Origin: Agrypnia vestita
Taxonomy: Eukaryota > Arthropoda > Insecta > Trichoptera > Phryganeidae
Direction: 5' to 3'
Length of the DNA: 64,000 bases
Assembly (NCBI GenBank): GCA_016648135.1
Contig: JADDOH010023161.1
Coordinates: 47,625-111,624, forward strand
In this document: positions 1 through 10,657 of the stretch, piece by piece
How positions within the stretch are numbered: the first letter of the stretch is position 1
How the letters are laid out: every line of letters starts with the position of its first letter
Notes under the pieces: generated by a model
What the model was told of the DNA's origin: nothing
The model's database searches: none
What the model saw: only the letters and a program-made list of their open reading frames with translations
Program-made: the position numbers and the translations under genes

Positions 1-69
1 ATAACAGTCTACGAAGAACTTTATGGAAAGTACGAAAAATATCAACATTTTCGGATATAAAGTCGCGTT

Positions 70-432
70 TGACATGTGGGTACAGTGCGAAGTACGCGAG
101 AGCCGCGAGAAGCGACGGTCGGGGTGGCCAGTCGGAGCGATAAAAGCGAACAATCGAGCGAGGTACCTAATTGGAGAAAAGAATCAGCGGTAAATACTGC
201 GACCGAGAACTGGATGTTATGTTCTAGTGAATGTGAAATACGTGTTATCCAGCGATAATAAAGTGTTTATTTACGAATGACGTATTGCAAAAGTGTGATT
301 AAAAGAATAGCGTTAAGTTTAATTCGTCTTAAGTGACTTTGTAATTTGAATAGTCTGTTATTGTTAATTAATAAATCGCTAATTAATTTCCAGTGTTTTC
401 ATTCATTTCTCTCGTAGCCATGACACGTGACA
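70..432 (+). repeat. LTR-like dispersed repeat, copy 1
   Basis: From about 190 onward this segment is clearly related to 4960-5214: both contain a tract beginning CTAGTGAATGT, then CAGCGATAATAAA, a polyadenylation signal AATAAA (370-375 here), and end in CAGTGTTTTCATTCATT followed by GACACGTGAC. A signal-bearing 3' half with a conserved end suggests the R-U5 part of an LTR. The start near 70 (TGACATGTGGGTACAG) also resembles 12835-12850. No coding region of an LTR element is seen next to it, and the left end is uncertain. It could instead be the 3' end of another kind of element. Confidence 0.4.
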
Positions 433-2785
433 GTATGACGGCCTCTGTATTCGGGCTTTTATTCTCCGAACCATATAATCTTTTCGTAAATTCGTATTTC
501 TACTCACCCAGCTTTTTTAGCATTCTTCAGCCCTATGGCAAGGTCACCGATCACCTCACAAGGCATCGTACGCATAATGCATAAACAAATGTACAGATAT
601 TCTAAAATATATAAGCTATTAGTATTAACAAATGTAGTGTCCGTTTTTTTTTCAAATTTGAAAATGAGTGCCAACAGTAAAACAAATTCATAAAGGTATA
701 CTTCGTTTTAAATAAAATTTTATGTTCTAGAAGAATTGAATTACAAGTCTTCAAAATGGAATGTCAAGTAGACAAAAGTGAGCTCTTTCGACACCTTTGA
801 ATAAATGTTTTTGAGGCATCGAAAAATTTGTAGAATGTTTGCAAGAAGTTGTGAATAATAAAGAAGAATTCATTATTGAATAATTTTTTGTAAATTTTTT
901 GTGACTACTTGATCTCTTGTCCCACTGCGGTCGTATGTTGATTTAATAAAAATAATATTAATCAATGCCAAGAAAAAACCCAACACCGGATGTTAAACAT
1001 ATAGACGTATATTTTTGTTGTGGGTTGAATCATACACGCTGCAATTATTTTTTAATGCAAATGCATACCTAAATTATTTTATGGTGATAGATCCTGCAAT
1101 ATGTTCCGAAACGTCAGACAAAGAGGTCAGAGACACACGGTAAAATAGCTCAGAAAATTCTAGCGTGAATACTTACGAGAAAATTTTTGCAACTATCACA
1201 AAAAATAAAATAAACGTGCAACGAATCACGTACAAGGACAATACATACAGACAGATGTGGCAAAGTAATTATTTTATTTATGGGGTTACACAACTCTGAA
1301 GCCTGAAATTTAGGGAGAAATTGGGTGACATTTTACAAGGAAGTGATGGGGCCATTGTTTTCTTTAAAAAATTCAATAAACTAATAGTTTAATACCAACC
1401 TTAATTAATTAGCGTCAAACAAAAAAAATAATAATGACGTCTTTGCAAAAAAATCACCCAATTACTATCTAAATTACAGGCTCCCGAGTAGATGTAAACC
1501 CTTAATCTAGCATTGTAGCGGAATGCGTAATTTCTACAATTTTTTGAAGAGAGAGAGAGAGAAAATTCTATACGGTTCCACGTAGAAATATGGCAAACGT
1601 CTTCCAATGGTGTAGTTGTATGGCATCATCCAATTAGGTCTGACCTTGTTCCAAGGAATCATGCGATATTTTAGTTAAAAACGACTTTAAAAAAAAATCA
1701 AACATTCACTTATAAATTGTGTTACAAGCATATCAAATTTTCTTACAGTTTAAGGTATAACAAGAAAAAAAACGTTATATTTTTGAGAATATGTATGTGT
1801 CCGTAATCAAATATCCTTGATTTAATTATTCCAAATTATAGGGTTCCAACATTTTCAGGCCCATTGCCACCTTCGAGATGTTGTATTTTTCAATAGCCCA
1901 CTATAACCGAAGAGGTATGACATTTTTTTTCTATAAATGAAATACTTGTTTAATTATGCAACCTGATACAATAAGATTTTCTAAAGCTTGAGCATTGATC
2001 GAATAAAAATAAAGTTATAATATTTGGTCAATGATAAGACGAGTCCTATACATGAAATAATAATTTATTTCGGGTATAAGGCACAAAATTTGAAGGACAC
2101 ACAGAGAACAGGGCGTAAGTGGATTTTTATTTTGAACGATTGTTCGTTAATAATAAAGTAAGTTTGTGCACAAAATATGCCTATTGCCCAAAATCACGTA
2201 AAATCATCCCCAAGCGACTTCAATCGCCCACTGTGAGAGATATAGCCCACGGCGAGCGATATAGCCCATGTTGGGTCTATTCTAAATTATACTGGGACAT
2301 TTTTGTATAAAATTCACCTCATGAACAAGAACATTGAACCTTAATATCTTAGTTTGAGGTGAATGTCAGTGAATACGAGTACATTGTTGTTCCAAGGGCA
2401 TGAAATGAGGAAAAGTCAAACTAAACAGCAATATACTACAACCAGAAAAGGGAAGTAAACATGATAATGTTATCCACAATGACAAAATGAGTGCTGGACA
2501 TGGTTTCGGGTAATTTTTCAATTGGATTAGTGTCAGTGTATTATACTTGTGAGCATTTTAAGTGGCCAGTCACTCAGACAACCGATTAGCAGCCGATGTG
2601 CAGTGCGGCGGGACAGTCATTTCTTTGATAAAATAAAAACACGGTGCCCCAAAAATATTCCTTTATATACCTGTATTTCGTTATGTGTTATTTTCTCTTC
2701 TCTTTTCGCTTTATAATATTATTTGTTGAATCTTTTATATTTTATTTTCTTTAAAAAATATATATTTTAATATTATTCCTTTAAT
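433..2785. other. AT-rich stretch without recognised gene
   Basis: No open frame here resembles a protein, and no pair of convincing splice sites encloses one. It contains a decayed copy of the hammerhead-like repeat at about 1078-1170 (listed separately) and short reiterations of a GATATAGCCCA-like word near 2225-2275. It is probably intronic or downstream DNA of the minus-strand Cep170-like gene. Confidence 0.4.
1078..1170 (+). repeat. Decayed hammerhead-like repeat copy
   Basis: Shares CCTGCAAT, TCCGAAACGTC, GAGGTCA, ACACGG and CAGAAAA, in the same order and spacing, with the copies at 14745-14935, 22264-22360 and 56090-56185. The CTGATGA box of those copies is changed here to ATGGTGA, while the GAAA box (1108-1111) remains. 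Read as an old, inactive member of the family. Confidence 0.5.
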
Positions 2786-2789
2786 GCAC

Positions 2790-2985
2790 CCCAGAGACAG
2801 TGACGTGTTTTGGGCGGTTTCCTCGCCGCGCTGCACTAACGGTTTGCCTCGTCTGCGGCGTAGCGAAGGAACCATTTCAGTATTAAAATAATGCCACAGG
2901 AAGGCGAAAGAGTAGGGCCAATATATGAGCTTTTGCTCGTAGAACGGCCCTGGGTCTGTGGTGGGTCCCACTTTACTGTCCACAA
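2790..2985 (+). repeat. 3' tail fragment of an R1-like LINE
   Basis: The sequence from about 2920 (AGTAGGGCCAATAT, then AGAACGGCCCTGGGTCTGTGG and GGGTCCC) matches, with few changes, the segment at 37607-37666 that follows the coding end of an R1-like LINE. It is therefore read as a second, truncated 3' end of the same family. No coding remnant is recognisable here. Confidence 0.55.
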
Positions 2986-3166
2986 AATATATTATGTACG
3001 CAATGTCTGAAAGCTATTTGTTAAAAATAAATATTTACAAAAGCGATACAATTATGTTCCGATTAACCATTTTTTCTTTGTAATTATTAACTCTGTACTT
3101 AGTTATATATGCTTAACTCTATATTTATTTTCTCTGTACTACTATATCTATCATAAATGTATATCG

Positions 3167-3345
3167 TATGTGGGGTGTAAAAGAAATTTAATGCAGTCAT
3201 CAATGATTACTGATTTATAATGTACTGAATTCGATATTTTACAGGAAGCATAGCATATAAATTTATAGGAAACATGATTTTTGAAGGGATAGATACATAA
3301 AATCTAGAATTCGATACATTTTAAATTATATCACTAAAAACTGTG
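3167..3345 (+). repeat. MITE family A fragment
   Basis: Begins TATGTGGGGTGTAAAAG and contains AATGTACTGAATTC and GAAGGGATAGATACA. These words recur in the complete hairpin copy at 5746-6007 and in the short copy at 9087-9187. The right arm is missing or diverged. Confidence 0.45.
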
Positions 3346-3499
3346 TATTAGATAAATAGGCTTTATGTATGTATATGTCTTGCGAGTTCTAACTTCTACG
3401 AGTTTTCCAAAACCATGTATTATATTACATTGGTGTATAATTATCGGCGTTTTTTTTATAATTATATTGTAAAACAACCAAAAACAAATTCGAAAAATT

Positions 3500-3802
3500 A
3501 AATCAAAAGAACGATCATTCGGGGGCGTGGTCATCATCGACATCAATTACTACTTCTCATTTGCTTGGAAGAGGGATTTCCGCGAGCAAAAGTTGTCCAG
3601 ACCGTCCAGTGTCCTCGTGGCGCAACGTTCGTCCCCTTCCATAGTCGCCAGAGGGCCTGGTCATCAAAATGCGAAGATCGACCCTTTCCTGACTTGTCTT
3701 CTAAGCTGGCATCACCAGTTTCGAAGCGAACAAACGACTCTCCGCCGAAAAATTCTTTGAGATCTCGAAATTATTCAGCAGCTTTCCACCTTTTCTCGAA
3801 GT
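3500..3802 (-). pseudogene. Degenerate mariner transposase remnant
   Basis: Read on the minus strand, one frame gives a stretch with RFETGDASLEDKSGKGR followed by SSHFDDQALWRLWKGTN. Mariner transposases have this kind of arrangement in the N-terminal helix-turn-helix region (FxSGDF, LEDKPRSGRP, then an acidic/hydrophobic helix). The frame then loses resemblance, there is an in-frame stop upstream (near 3779), and no catalytic core or terminal inverted repeats are visible. It belongs to a different mariner lineage from the two cecropia-type copies in this window. Identification rests on motif resemblance only. Confidence 0.4.
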
Positions 3803-3827
3803 GGTGCAGCATAATGAGGCATATACA

Positions 3828-4318
3828 GGGTAAACATTAATAACCTCGCATGTCAAAAATGTTCCAGCAGCCATGACCTAATATCAATGGTTATGGAATT
3901 ATGCAATATCAAAATTTGTATTTTTTTTTTCAATATTTCTGTCTTGTATTTTTTACAAAGTATTGAACGATCGATACAGTAACTTATATCGATTACGAAA
4001 ATTTATAATAATATGTTTCAATAAAAGTTAAATAAAATTATAAAAACTTTGCCGAAATTCCAATTGGAAAATATTCCATAAAATTTTTAGTCAAGGTTTT
4101 TATAATTTTATTTCACTTGCATTGAATGGAATGAATTTTTCATATTCAATATAAATTACTGTGATGACAGTCCAATGTTTTACAAAAAAATAAGTCAGAA
4201 ATATTGAAAAAAAAATGCAAACTTAGATATAATATTAGGTCATGGTTGCTTGAACACTTTCGAATCATAATCAAGGCAGGAATATATTCCTGCGAGGTTA
4301 TTAATGGTTTACGACGTG
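3828..4318. mobile_element. Foldback MITE family B, copy 1
   Basis: The two ends are long inverted repeats: AACATTAATAACCTCGCA near 3832 and TGCGAGGTTATTAATG near 4289. Inside, CAGCCATGACCTAATAT at left mirrors ATATTAGGTCATGGTTG at right, and CAATATTTCTG mirrors CAGAAATATTG. Almost the whole segment folds into one imperfect hairpin. The internal sequence is shared with 16083-16596. No coding capacity is seen; this is a non-autonomous hairpin element whose mobilising family I cannot name. Confidence 0.6.
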
Positions 4319-4442
4319 CGTTTTAATTTCTTAATGCTATTAAAGAATTATATTTCGACAAATTGCAGTGAAACGTCAAATTAAAAAAAAAACGCATCAA
4401 CCAATAGTATGAAGAACGTTGCAGCAACGACCATACACTCAC

Positions 4443-4543
4443 CGGAATTGGAGGCCTCTCCCTGACCAGAGTTCCCACGGGGCTGGGTATCTTGGAAGGG
4501 CTGCTGCTGCTTGAGGATACGCTTCGAACAGGGCTGGTGATAC
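4443..4543 (-). CDS. Probable Cep170-like internal exon
   Basis: On the minus strand a good acceptor (TTTATTTCGCAG, AG at 4545-4544) opens a 101-base exon that closes with a good donor (CCG then GTGAGTGTA). It encodes a Ser/Pro-rich segment, ITSPVRSVSSSSSSPSKIP followed by SPVGTLVRERPPIP. The entering phase needs one base from the previous exon. The large Cep170-like exon at 25980-27991 ends with exactly one spare base (AAA G), so the two can join in frame as ...VIMKG-ITSPV. Vertebrate Cep170 is Ser/Pro/Arg-rich after its central region, which fits. The joining is inferred: phase agreement alone occurs one time in three by chance. The intron would be about 21 kb and contain two mariner copies. 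Confidence 0.5.
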
Positions 4544-4742
4544 CTGCGAAATAAAATCTAATAAGTAGGCACACGAATATCAGGATTCAATCTTAACTTT
4601 AAAATTAATTAATAAAAAATTAAATTAAATTAATTATAAAGTATATGGTAAATACATTGTTTATTCGCGGCACTGTATATTAATGGAAAAAATATCTTTC
4701 CAATGAAGCCAATACCATGGCCATTCGACCTATTTCCATTTA

Positions 4743-4890
4743 AGAAAGACAATCGAATTACTATGTGTAAGCCGTGCGTACGAGGAACATTGTTTCGTTG
4801 TGTTGGTGTTTACGGGAATCAACACCAACACGAACAACAATGTGCGTTGTACGCAGGGTTTACACATACTAATTCGACTGTCTTTCTTTT
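4743..4890. mobile_element. Palindromic MITE family C, copy 1
   Basis: A near-perfect hairpin of about 148 bp. The left arm runs AAAGACAATCGAATTACTAT, then GTGTAAGCCGTGCGTAC, ending in TGTTGGTGTTTACG. The right arm is its complement, ending GTACGCAGGGTTTACACATA then CTAATTCGACTGTCTTT. A second copy with the same order of words is at 45751-45893. No open frame of note. Confidence 0.65.
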
Positions 4891-4959
4891 TAATGTCAAA
4901 AAGAAATTTAAAATTTAATTAAATTCGATATCGAGCGAAGTTCTCAATTTGCGAAATAA

Positions 4960-5214
4960 ATAAATGCGATAAATACTACGGGTGAGAATTGGATGGAAGG
5001 TTCTAGTGAATGTTAAATACGTGTTACCCAGCGATAATAAAATGTTCATTTATGCGTGATATATTACGAAACAGTGTAGTTTAAAGAAGAGCGTTAAGTT
5101 TTATAGTGTAAAGTGACTGCGTACAATGAATAGTTAGTTAATCATTAATTAATAAAACGCAAAATATTTACCAGTGTTTTCATTCATTCCTCCCTAACCA
5201 CGACACGTGACTGC
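4960..5214 (+). repeat. LTR-like dispersed repeat, copy 2 (5' truncated)
   Basis: Related to 190-432 along its length: GGTTCTAGTGAATGT, CAGCGATAATAAAATG, a poly(A) signal AATAAA at 5151-5156, then CAGTGTTTTCATTCATTCC and CACGACACGTGAC at the end. The upstream part of copy 1 is missing. The shared right end and the poly(A) signal favour an LTR or the 3' end of a retroelement. Confidence 0.4.
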
Positions 5215-5345
5215 ACAATGTTTTACAGGAAAAATGACAGAAACACTGAAAAATAAATTCGAAAAATAAAGTCGCTTATCTTCATAACTACTGATGTTAG
5301 AACATTTTCAATTCATAATTTAGGTAGGAATCTAAAGTATTGTGG
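5215..5345. repeat. MITE family B fragment
   Basis: Starts in the middle of the family B sequence (CAATGTTTTACAGGAAAAAT, then a GAAAAATAAA tract) and runs to AACATTTTCAATTCATAATT and GGTAGGAATC. This parallels the right halves of 3828-4318 and 16083-16596. Only one arm is present, so it cannot fold like the full copies. Confidence 0.35.
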
Positions 5346-5745
5346 ACTAGCTCTGTTGCATGCAGGTATGATTTGAGCTTTTGAATATGTTTTGCTTCTT
5401 CTGCAACAAATGTCACTACCAGTGAAGCCGATTGCTTAACTTTTAGTATCATAATATATATGGTAGCAGTTTTTCTCGCCGTGGATGCTTCCGCGTTTGA
5501 CAATTTTCAAACGTTTGTATTCTAACTTAAAAATTAAATTTCAAAAATGAACTTGCCCGCAGAAAAAATAAATTGAAAAAAAAATAAAGAAAAAATGAAT
5601 GTTAAATAATGTATATAAATATAATATTTTTTCTACACATTAAATATCGAAATGTATTTTAAAATAATCTGTAAACCTCGTTTTTTTTTAAAAAAAACAT
5701 ACGATTTAAATTATTTTTTTAGCTGGCGTAGTATAGAATTTTATC

Positions 5746-6007
5746 ATGTGTGGGGTATAAAAGCAAAGGCAGCAATATCTAAAAAATTAAAAAAGTATTT
5801 TGATTGTGGTCACCGGGGATTAATAATTTGAAATGTACTGAATTCTATAATTAATGTATCGATCCCTCCCAAAATCGTGTTTCCTATTTTATAGTCTATG
5901 TTTCCTATAAAATCTCGAATTCAGTATATTATATAATAAATAAGTAATCCTCGTTGGCTGCATTAAATTTTTTTTATATTGCTGCATTGGCTTTTATGCC
6001 CACATAT
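5746..6007. mobile_element. Hairpin MITE family A, full copy
   Basis: The ends are inverted repeats: ATGTGTGGGGTATAAAAGC with AAAGGCAGCAATAT at left, and ATATTGCTGCATTGGCTTTT followed by ATGCCCACATAT at right. The interior (AATGTACTGAATTC) is shared with 3167-3345. About 262 bp, non-coding. The ends resemble those of short MITEs but no target duplication is clear. Confidence 0.55.
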
Positions 6008-6242
6008 TCAGAAACTGAAATTCCCAAGCTCTGATATCCATTCAATGCGGTTCATAATATTTCGAGATTACTACGCGTAAATTGATTTCCTGTTCGCGAG
6101 GGTCACCAGACATCCGGTGGGCGAACCGTTGGTTGCACAATTTCGATTATCGATGCATCGGTTCGAATGAGTTGTTTGGCTCGATCGATCACCATAACAA
6201 CATCGCGCCAACACACGAGAGTGACACAAAAATACCTCGAAC

Positions 6243-7434
6243 CAGGGTTGATAAAAATTATGATTTTAAAAAAAATCTGATTTGTTTGATTTAAATCGGA
6301 TTTATTTGATTCAAATCTGATTTTTTTAATATTCTGATCTTTTTTAATTTGGAAGTCAGTTATTGTTGAGAAAAAACAAAATATAATTTTTGTTCATTTT
6401 AATTATTAATAAAATTAACAAAAATCAACATATTAGTTCATCTAAAAAAACAGTATTTAAAATAAACACAGTAGCATATTTATTTGCCAGTTTTAACAAA
6501 AAATATTATACTTAACGAAAATGAACAAATTCTTCTAAGTCAATATTTTTTAAAAAAACAGGAGCATTTTGTCATACGACTTAAATTAATATAAAACCAT
6601 TTGGGTTTCACCGCATTCATTTAAATTTACGAACATTTTATTTAATTTAATTTATTTATTTATGGGAAACTAACAATAGATATATAAATCAGATTACACA
6701 TGATTATTGAGTAGCATAGAGACCATCGTACGAGTTTCCACAGAATTAACGTGTTATGTTTGTATTAACATTTGGCAACAATAACTTAAATATACAAAAA
6801 AAAGAGAATGTTTTAAGTTACGAACAAACTATGAAAGTCAAAGAATTAAAGGTAAAAGGGGAATAATGATATAACTTAAATGTTTTATTGGTTTTGTAAT
6901 TTGTTCGAATTTAGTTTTTTTCAAAAGAAAGACTAATTTGGCCGCCTTCTTGGTGCCTAATCTGTTTCTTATTTTGCTGTGCACCAAATTGAATGCCGAA
7001 AATATTCATTAGACCCCAGCGGAAGAAGCAACTGTACAAAGGATTTGCTTGATTATATCCTATTCTTCTTCGGTTTATGTCATTGTTACGTTTACATGTT
7101 TTTTTCTCTCTTTAAACTATACATTCTGTTAATGTACACTTACCTATCTGTTGTAAAAGCCCTACAGGGCGTTAATTAATAAATAAAATAAATAATAAAA
7201 AATACATTTTTTTCATATTATGTATTGCTACCCGCCAATCAGTAGGGGCGGTTTCCTGTGTGACTTGTTTATCGACTAGTACTCCAGTGAAAGGCTCAAC
7301 TTTTACCGAGGAGTGACAATTTTTGGCTGATTAGGTCACAGTAAAAAAATCATTGATTTTTTAAAAATATCACTTGTTTTTAATCGCGATTTAAATCACT
7401 GATAAATCAACTGATGAAAATTATCTCAACCCTG
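6243..7434. mobile_element. hAT-type non-autonomous element
   Basis: Inverted ends CAGGGTTGATAAAAATTATG (6243 on) and the complement of TGAAAATTATCTCAACCCTG (to 7434), each next to GATTTAAATC-type tracts. CAGGGTTG ends with GATTTAAATC repeats are typical of hAT elements. The 8 bases before (CCTCGAAC) and after (TCTCGAGC) agree at six positions, a decayed 8-bp target duplication as hAT insertion would make. No transposase is recognisable. A LINE 3' tail (about 7057-7200) lies inside, so the element was itself invaded. Confidence 0.6.
7057..7200 (+). mobile_element. LINE/SINE 3' tail, copy 1
   Basis: From TTATGTCATTGTTACG through TTTCTCTCTTTAAACTATA, GTACACTTACCTATCTGTTG and the mini-hairpin AGCCCTACAGGGC to ATTAATTAATAAATAAAATA. 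It is nearly identical to 29578-29715 inside WDR43 intron 2. The A/T-rich tail after a short hairpin is what a non-LTR retroelement 3' end looks like. The coding parent is not in the window. Confidence 0.5.
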
Positions 7435-7689
7435 TCTCGAGCGGTGGCTGGCAAGGCTGGCTGGTGGCGGTGGATCGCCCGGCTTGATTGAGGAAGTCCG
7501 GGACACGCATCATTAAGATGGCATGTGGGAGAAAGGGGAAGTAATTCCAAATTTTTAAAAAACTAACCCATAAAAACCAAGTTTTTATTATACTCCCTTT
7601 CTTTGTAAAATATTGTCGAATACACGACCAAGCGCCTGAAACTAAAAGGAATAGGAATAGGAAAAGGAAGAAATTAAAAAGAAATTAAA

Positions 7690-8238
7690 TAGAAATAAAT
7701 AAAAAAAGTAACCCATAAAAACCAAGTTTTTATTATACTCCCTTTCTTTGTAAAATATAACAACAATTAAGGACGAATTAAAACATATAACATAACACAA
7801 AACTTAGCGTAATTTAACATATTTCTAAAATGTCAGATGTTTTGAGCTTTGATAAGACACTTCATGCTTTGAAGATTAAATTCTAAAAACATGTGTCAGT
7901 CAATTTAGTTTTCGACATTCGTAGTGAAGTTCCTTGTATGTATACCGACGGAGTAATTCAAATTTAGAAAATATTCCGCGACGTTATCGGGCCGCCGTTG
8001 TTAGTAATCAAACTTTTGTAATGATTCCAATTTGAAAAAAGCATTAAAATTTCTAATAATCCGAAATTATACTATAATTATTAATTTTTTAACGAAAATT
8101 TGATAGATCTTCTTGATCGTCACCACGAGTCTACTTGCCAAGTTTCAGCTCGATTGGATCACGGGAAAAGGGTCAAAAATCGATCGAAAGTTTTTGTTGA
8201 CGGCAAGCCGGTAAGCAAGCAGACGCCACGAGTTAATA
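7690..8238 (+). repeat. Dispersed repeat D, forward copy
   Basis: Begins near AACCCATAAAAACCAAG, and contains CTCCCTTTCTTTGTAAAATA, GACACTTCATGC, TAATGATTCCAATTTG, GATAGATCTTCTTGATCG and GATCACGGGAAAAGGGTCAA. The whole series recurs inverted at 13196-13678. Its first about 50 bases also occur alone at 7557-7612. No protein is encoded: the 73-codon frame over the right part is disrupted in the second copy. Confidence 0.55.
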
Positions 8239-9086
8239 TAAAAGGAGTAAAAAGGAGCAAATACTTTGTGCTGAGACATTATAATAGCCATGATGACGGA
8301 TTCGTAAATAACCTTCTATAATGTAGGTACACATCAACTATTAACGTAAATTAGTAAAAATTTCAGTAATAATAAATAAGTAAAATAAACTAGGTTTTTT
8401 ACGCAAATAATTGCATTTTCATCTGCATATTTTTAATTTCGCGCGATAACGCCCGCAGGCGTCTACGTGACGTCAAGCCAAGTAAACGTAAACATTGGGA
8501 CATGGTGATGGTTACTTAGGCGTGACGTATCGCGTCATCGCCAGAACGGTACATTACGCAGTAAAAACATTTTTTAAATAAGTATGATTGGTGATTTTTT
8601 TCTCAATTGGTTACGTTGAGTTGTACTGTGCTAGACCACTTTCTTTTTTTGCTTTTATAAAACATTATTTCAACATTTTAAATAGATTTTACGGTAACGC
8701 TAACCGTGGCCGCCTAACAGAAGACAGTCGGCGACAGCCCGTTGCTCTCTGTTAGTATAAATGTGCATCTAAGAAGCTGCATTACAGATGCATTCTATTT
8801 CGGTTTTATTCGGTGGACACATGCTCCGCATCCGTAATCCGTACAGGACATTCTTAATTCGGTTTCATTCAACCGACAGCGAGGGAAATTAAAACACTTT
8901 CTACGTCATCTAGTCCGTTCAGTTTGTTTTTGGTTCAGCACAAAAATCTCTTATCTCAAAGCAAAAAAATAAAGAAAAATTAACATTCTTAAATGAACAT
9001 TAAATTATCACCCAAGCAAAAACATTGTGCTTATATTTTGGAATCATTTCAAAAATCAAAGTTCCAAAGTTTAATATTCCGCTACC
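8239..9086. other. Unannotated stretch
   Basis: No gene-like frame or splice-bounded segment is visible. A slightly GC-richer part (8445-8560), with GACGT words and CGC runs, stands out from the AT-rich surroundings but encodes nothing recognisable. Confidence 0.3.
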
Positions 9087-9187
9087 ATATATGTGGGGTA
9101 TAAAAGGAAATTTTGGAAGGGATAGATACACACACAAATCTAGGATTCAGTAGATATAAAATTGGTAATCCTACCCCACATATTCAT
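9087..9187. repeat. MITE family A, short copy
   Basis: Starts ATATGTGGGGTATAAAAG and ends CTACCCCACATATTCA, so its ends are inverted copies of TGTGGGGTA. The interior has GAAGGGATAGATACA, as in the fragment at 3167-3345. Confidence 0.45.
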
Positions 9188-9372
9188 ATTTTATACCTGC
9201 ATATTTAATTTTTTTTTACATAAATCTGATAAATATTTGGTTGTTATCACCGAGACATGAACTTGTACATATTACACCTATTTTTACAGTCATTTTCAAA
9301 TGACTACCGGTTTTACATTGCAATGAACCCGAAAAAACCTTTGAGTAATGCACGCCAGGTCTTCGCGATATA

Positions 9373-10657
9373 TTAGGTCCTTACATATAAAATTGGCGTT
9401 TTGCCGTACTGGCAAATTTGATCTCAAATATCTTCTCTTTGGTTAGGAATTCCAAATCCAAATTTATACAGCTATTTACTCATGTATTTGTGTTTTGTAA
9501 ATTATAATTCATTTGTTTTTTCCTCAATTGTTTTTTTCTTTGCGTCACTCAGTTTACAAAATGAAAAACTTGAAATATCGCGTTATTTACGAGTACGAGT
9601 TCCACCGTGGCACCAGTGCTGCAGAAACGGCTCGAAGGATTAATGATGTGTATGGCGACGGTGCCGCAAAAGAAAACACAGTGCGTTTTTGGTTCCAACG
9701 TTTTCGTTCTGGAAATTTCGACCTGCAGAACAAGCCCCGTGACGGCCGGAGACCAAAGTTGATAATGAAGAATTGAAGGCTATTGTGGAAGCGGATCCAT
9801 CGCAAACCACATCCGAGTTAGCTGCAGTCTGCGGTGTTAGTGATAAAACTGTTTTAATCCACTTGAAGCAAATTGGTAAGGTGAAAAAGCTTTAAAGGTG
9901 GGTACCTCACGAATTGAGTGAAGCAAATCAACAAACGCGCGTTGACTGCTGCGTTGCATTACTCAACCGGCACAATAATGAAGGGATTTTAAATCGAATC
10001 ATTACCTGTGATAAAAAATGGATCCTGTACGATAATCGGAAGCGCTCATCGCATAGGCTGAACCCTGCCGAACCAGCCAAACCATGCCCCAAGCGAAAAT
10101 TGACTCCAAAAAAGATACTTGTGAGCGTTTGGTGGACTAGTGCTGGTGTCGTTCACTACAGCTTTCTTAAATCTGGCCAGACGATTACGGCAGATGTCTA
10201 TTGTCAGCAACTGCAAACCATGATGGAAAAGCTAGCTGCTAAACAACCGAGGCTGGTTAATCGCTCTAGGCCACTGCTGCTTCATGATAACGCTAGACCA
10301 CACACTGCACAACAGACGGCTACCAAATTAGAGGAGCTTCAATTGGAATGTCTAAGACATCCACCGTACTCTCCGGACCTTTCCCCAACAGATTACCATT
10401 TTTTTCTACATTTGGATAACTTCTTGCAAAGGAAAAAATTCAACTCCGATGGGGCAGTCCAAACCGCCTCCAAAGATTTTATTGATTCCCGTCCGAATGG
10501 TTTTTTTAGTAAAGGGCTCGATGAACTACCTATGAGATGGCAAAAGTGCATAGATAGCAATGGTACATACTTTGATTAAATAAATATATTATAATAAAAA
10601 AAAATCGGCTTTATGTTCCTCCCATACTAAACGCCAATTTCATATGTAAGGACCTAA
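9373..10657 (+). mobile_element. Mariner element (cecropia type), copy 1
   Basis: A full-length 1285-bp mariner bounded by terminal inverted repeats (TTAGGTCCTTACATATAAAA at left, complement TTTCATATGTAAGGACCTAA at right) and flanked by the TA target dinucleotide on both sides (9371-9372 and 10658-10659). It inserted just before a (TA)n run. It is about as long as active mariners. The transposase inside is broken (see next entry), so the copy is not autonomous. Copy 2 at 19855-21138 is nearly identical, so both spread fairly recently. Confidence 0.9.
9561..10579 (+). pseudogene. Mariner transposase, inactivated
   Basis: DD34D transposase reading from ATG at 9561 (MKNLKYRVIYEYEF). The order is an N-terminal HTH pair that binds the inverted repeats (TSAAETARRIND; PSQTTSELAA then GVSDKTVLIHLKQIG), a WVPHEL-like linker, and a catalytic core with Asp in IITCD, Asp in LLHDNARPH, and the third Asp in SPTDYHFF, 34 residues after the second. 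The end RWQKCIDSNGTYFD is typical of the cecropia subfamily, which includes vertebrate Hsmar1. Lesions seen by comparison with the copy at 19855: one base missing at about 9740 (CGTGACGG), a stop created at 9892 (CTTTAA), and one base extra near 10487. The catalytic aspartates survive, but the two halves lie in different frames. Confidence 0.85.

Noticed and set aside
2735..2983. 82-codon minus-strand frame
   Set aside because: It is the antisense of an R1-like LINE 3' UTR and explained by its GC-rich composition.
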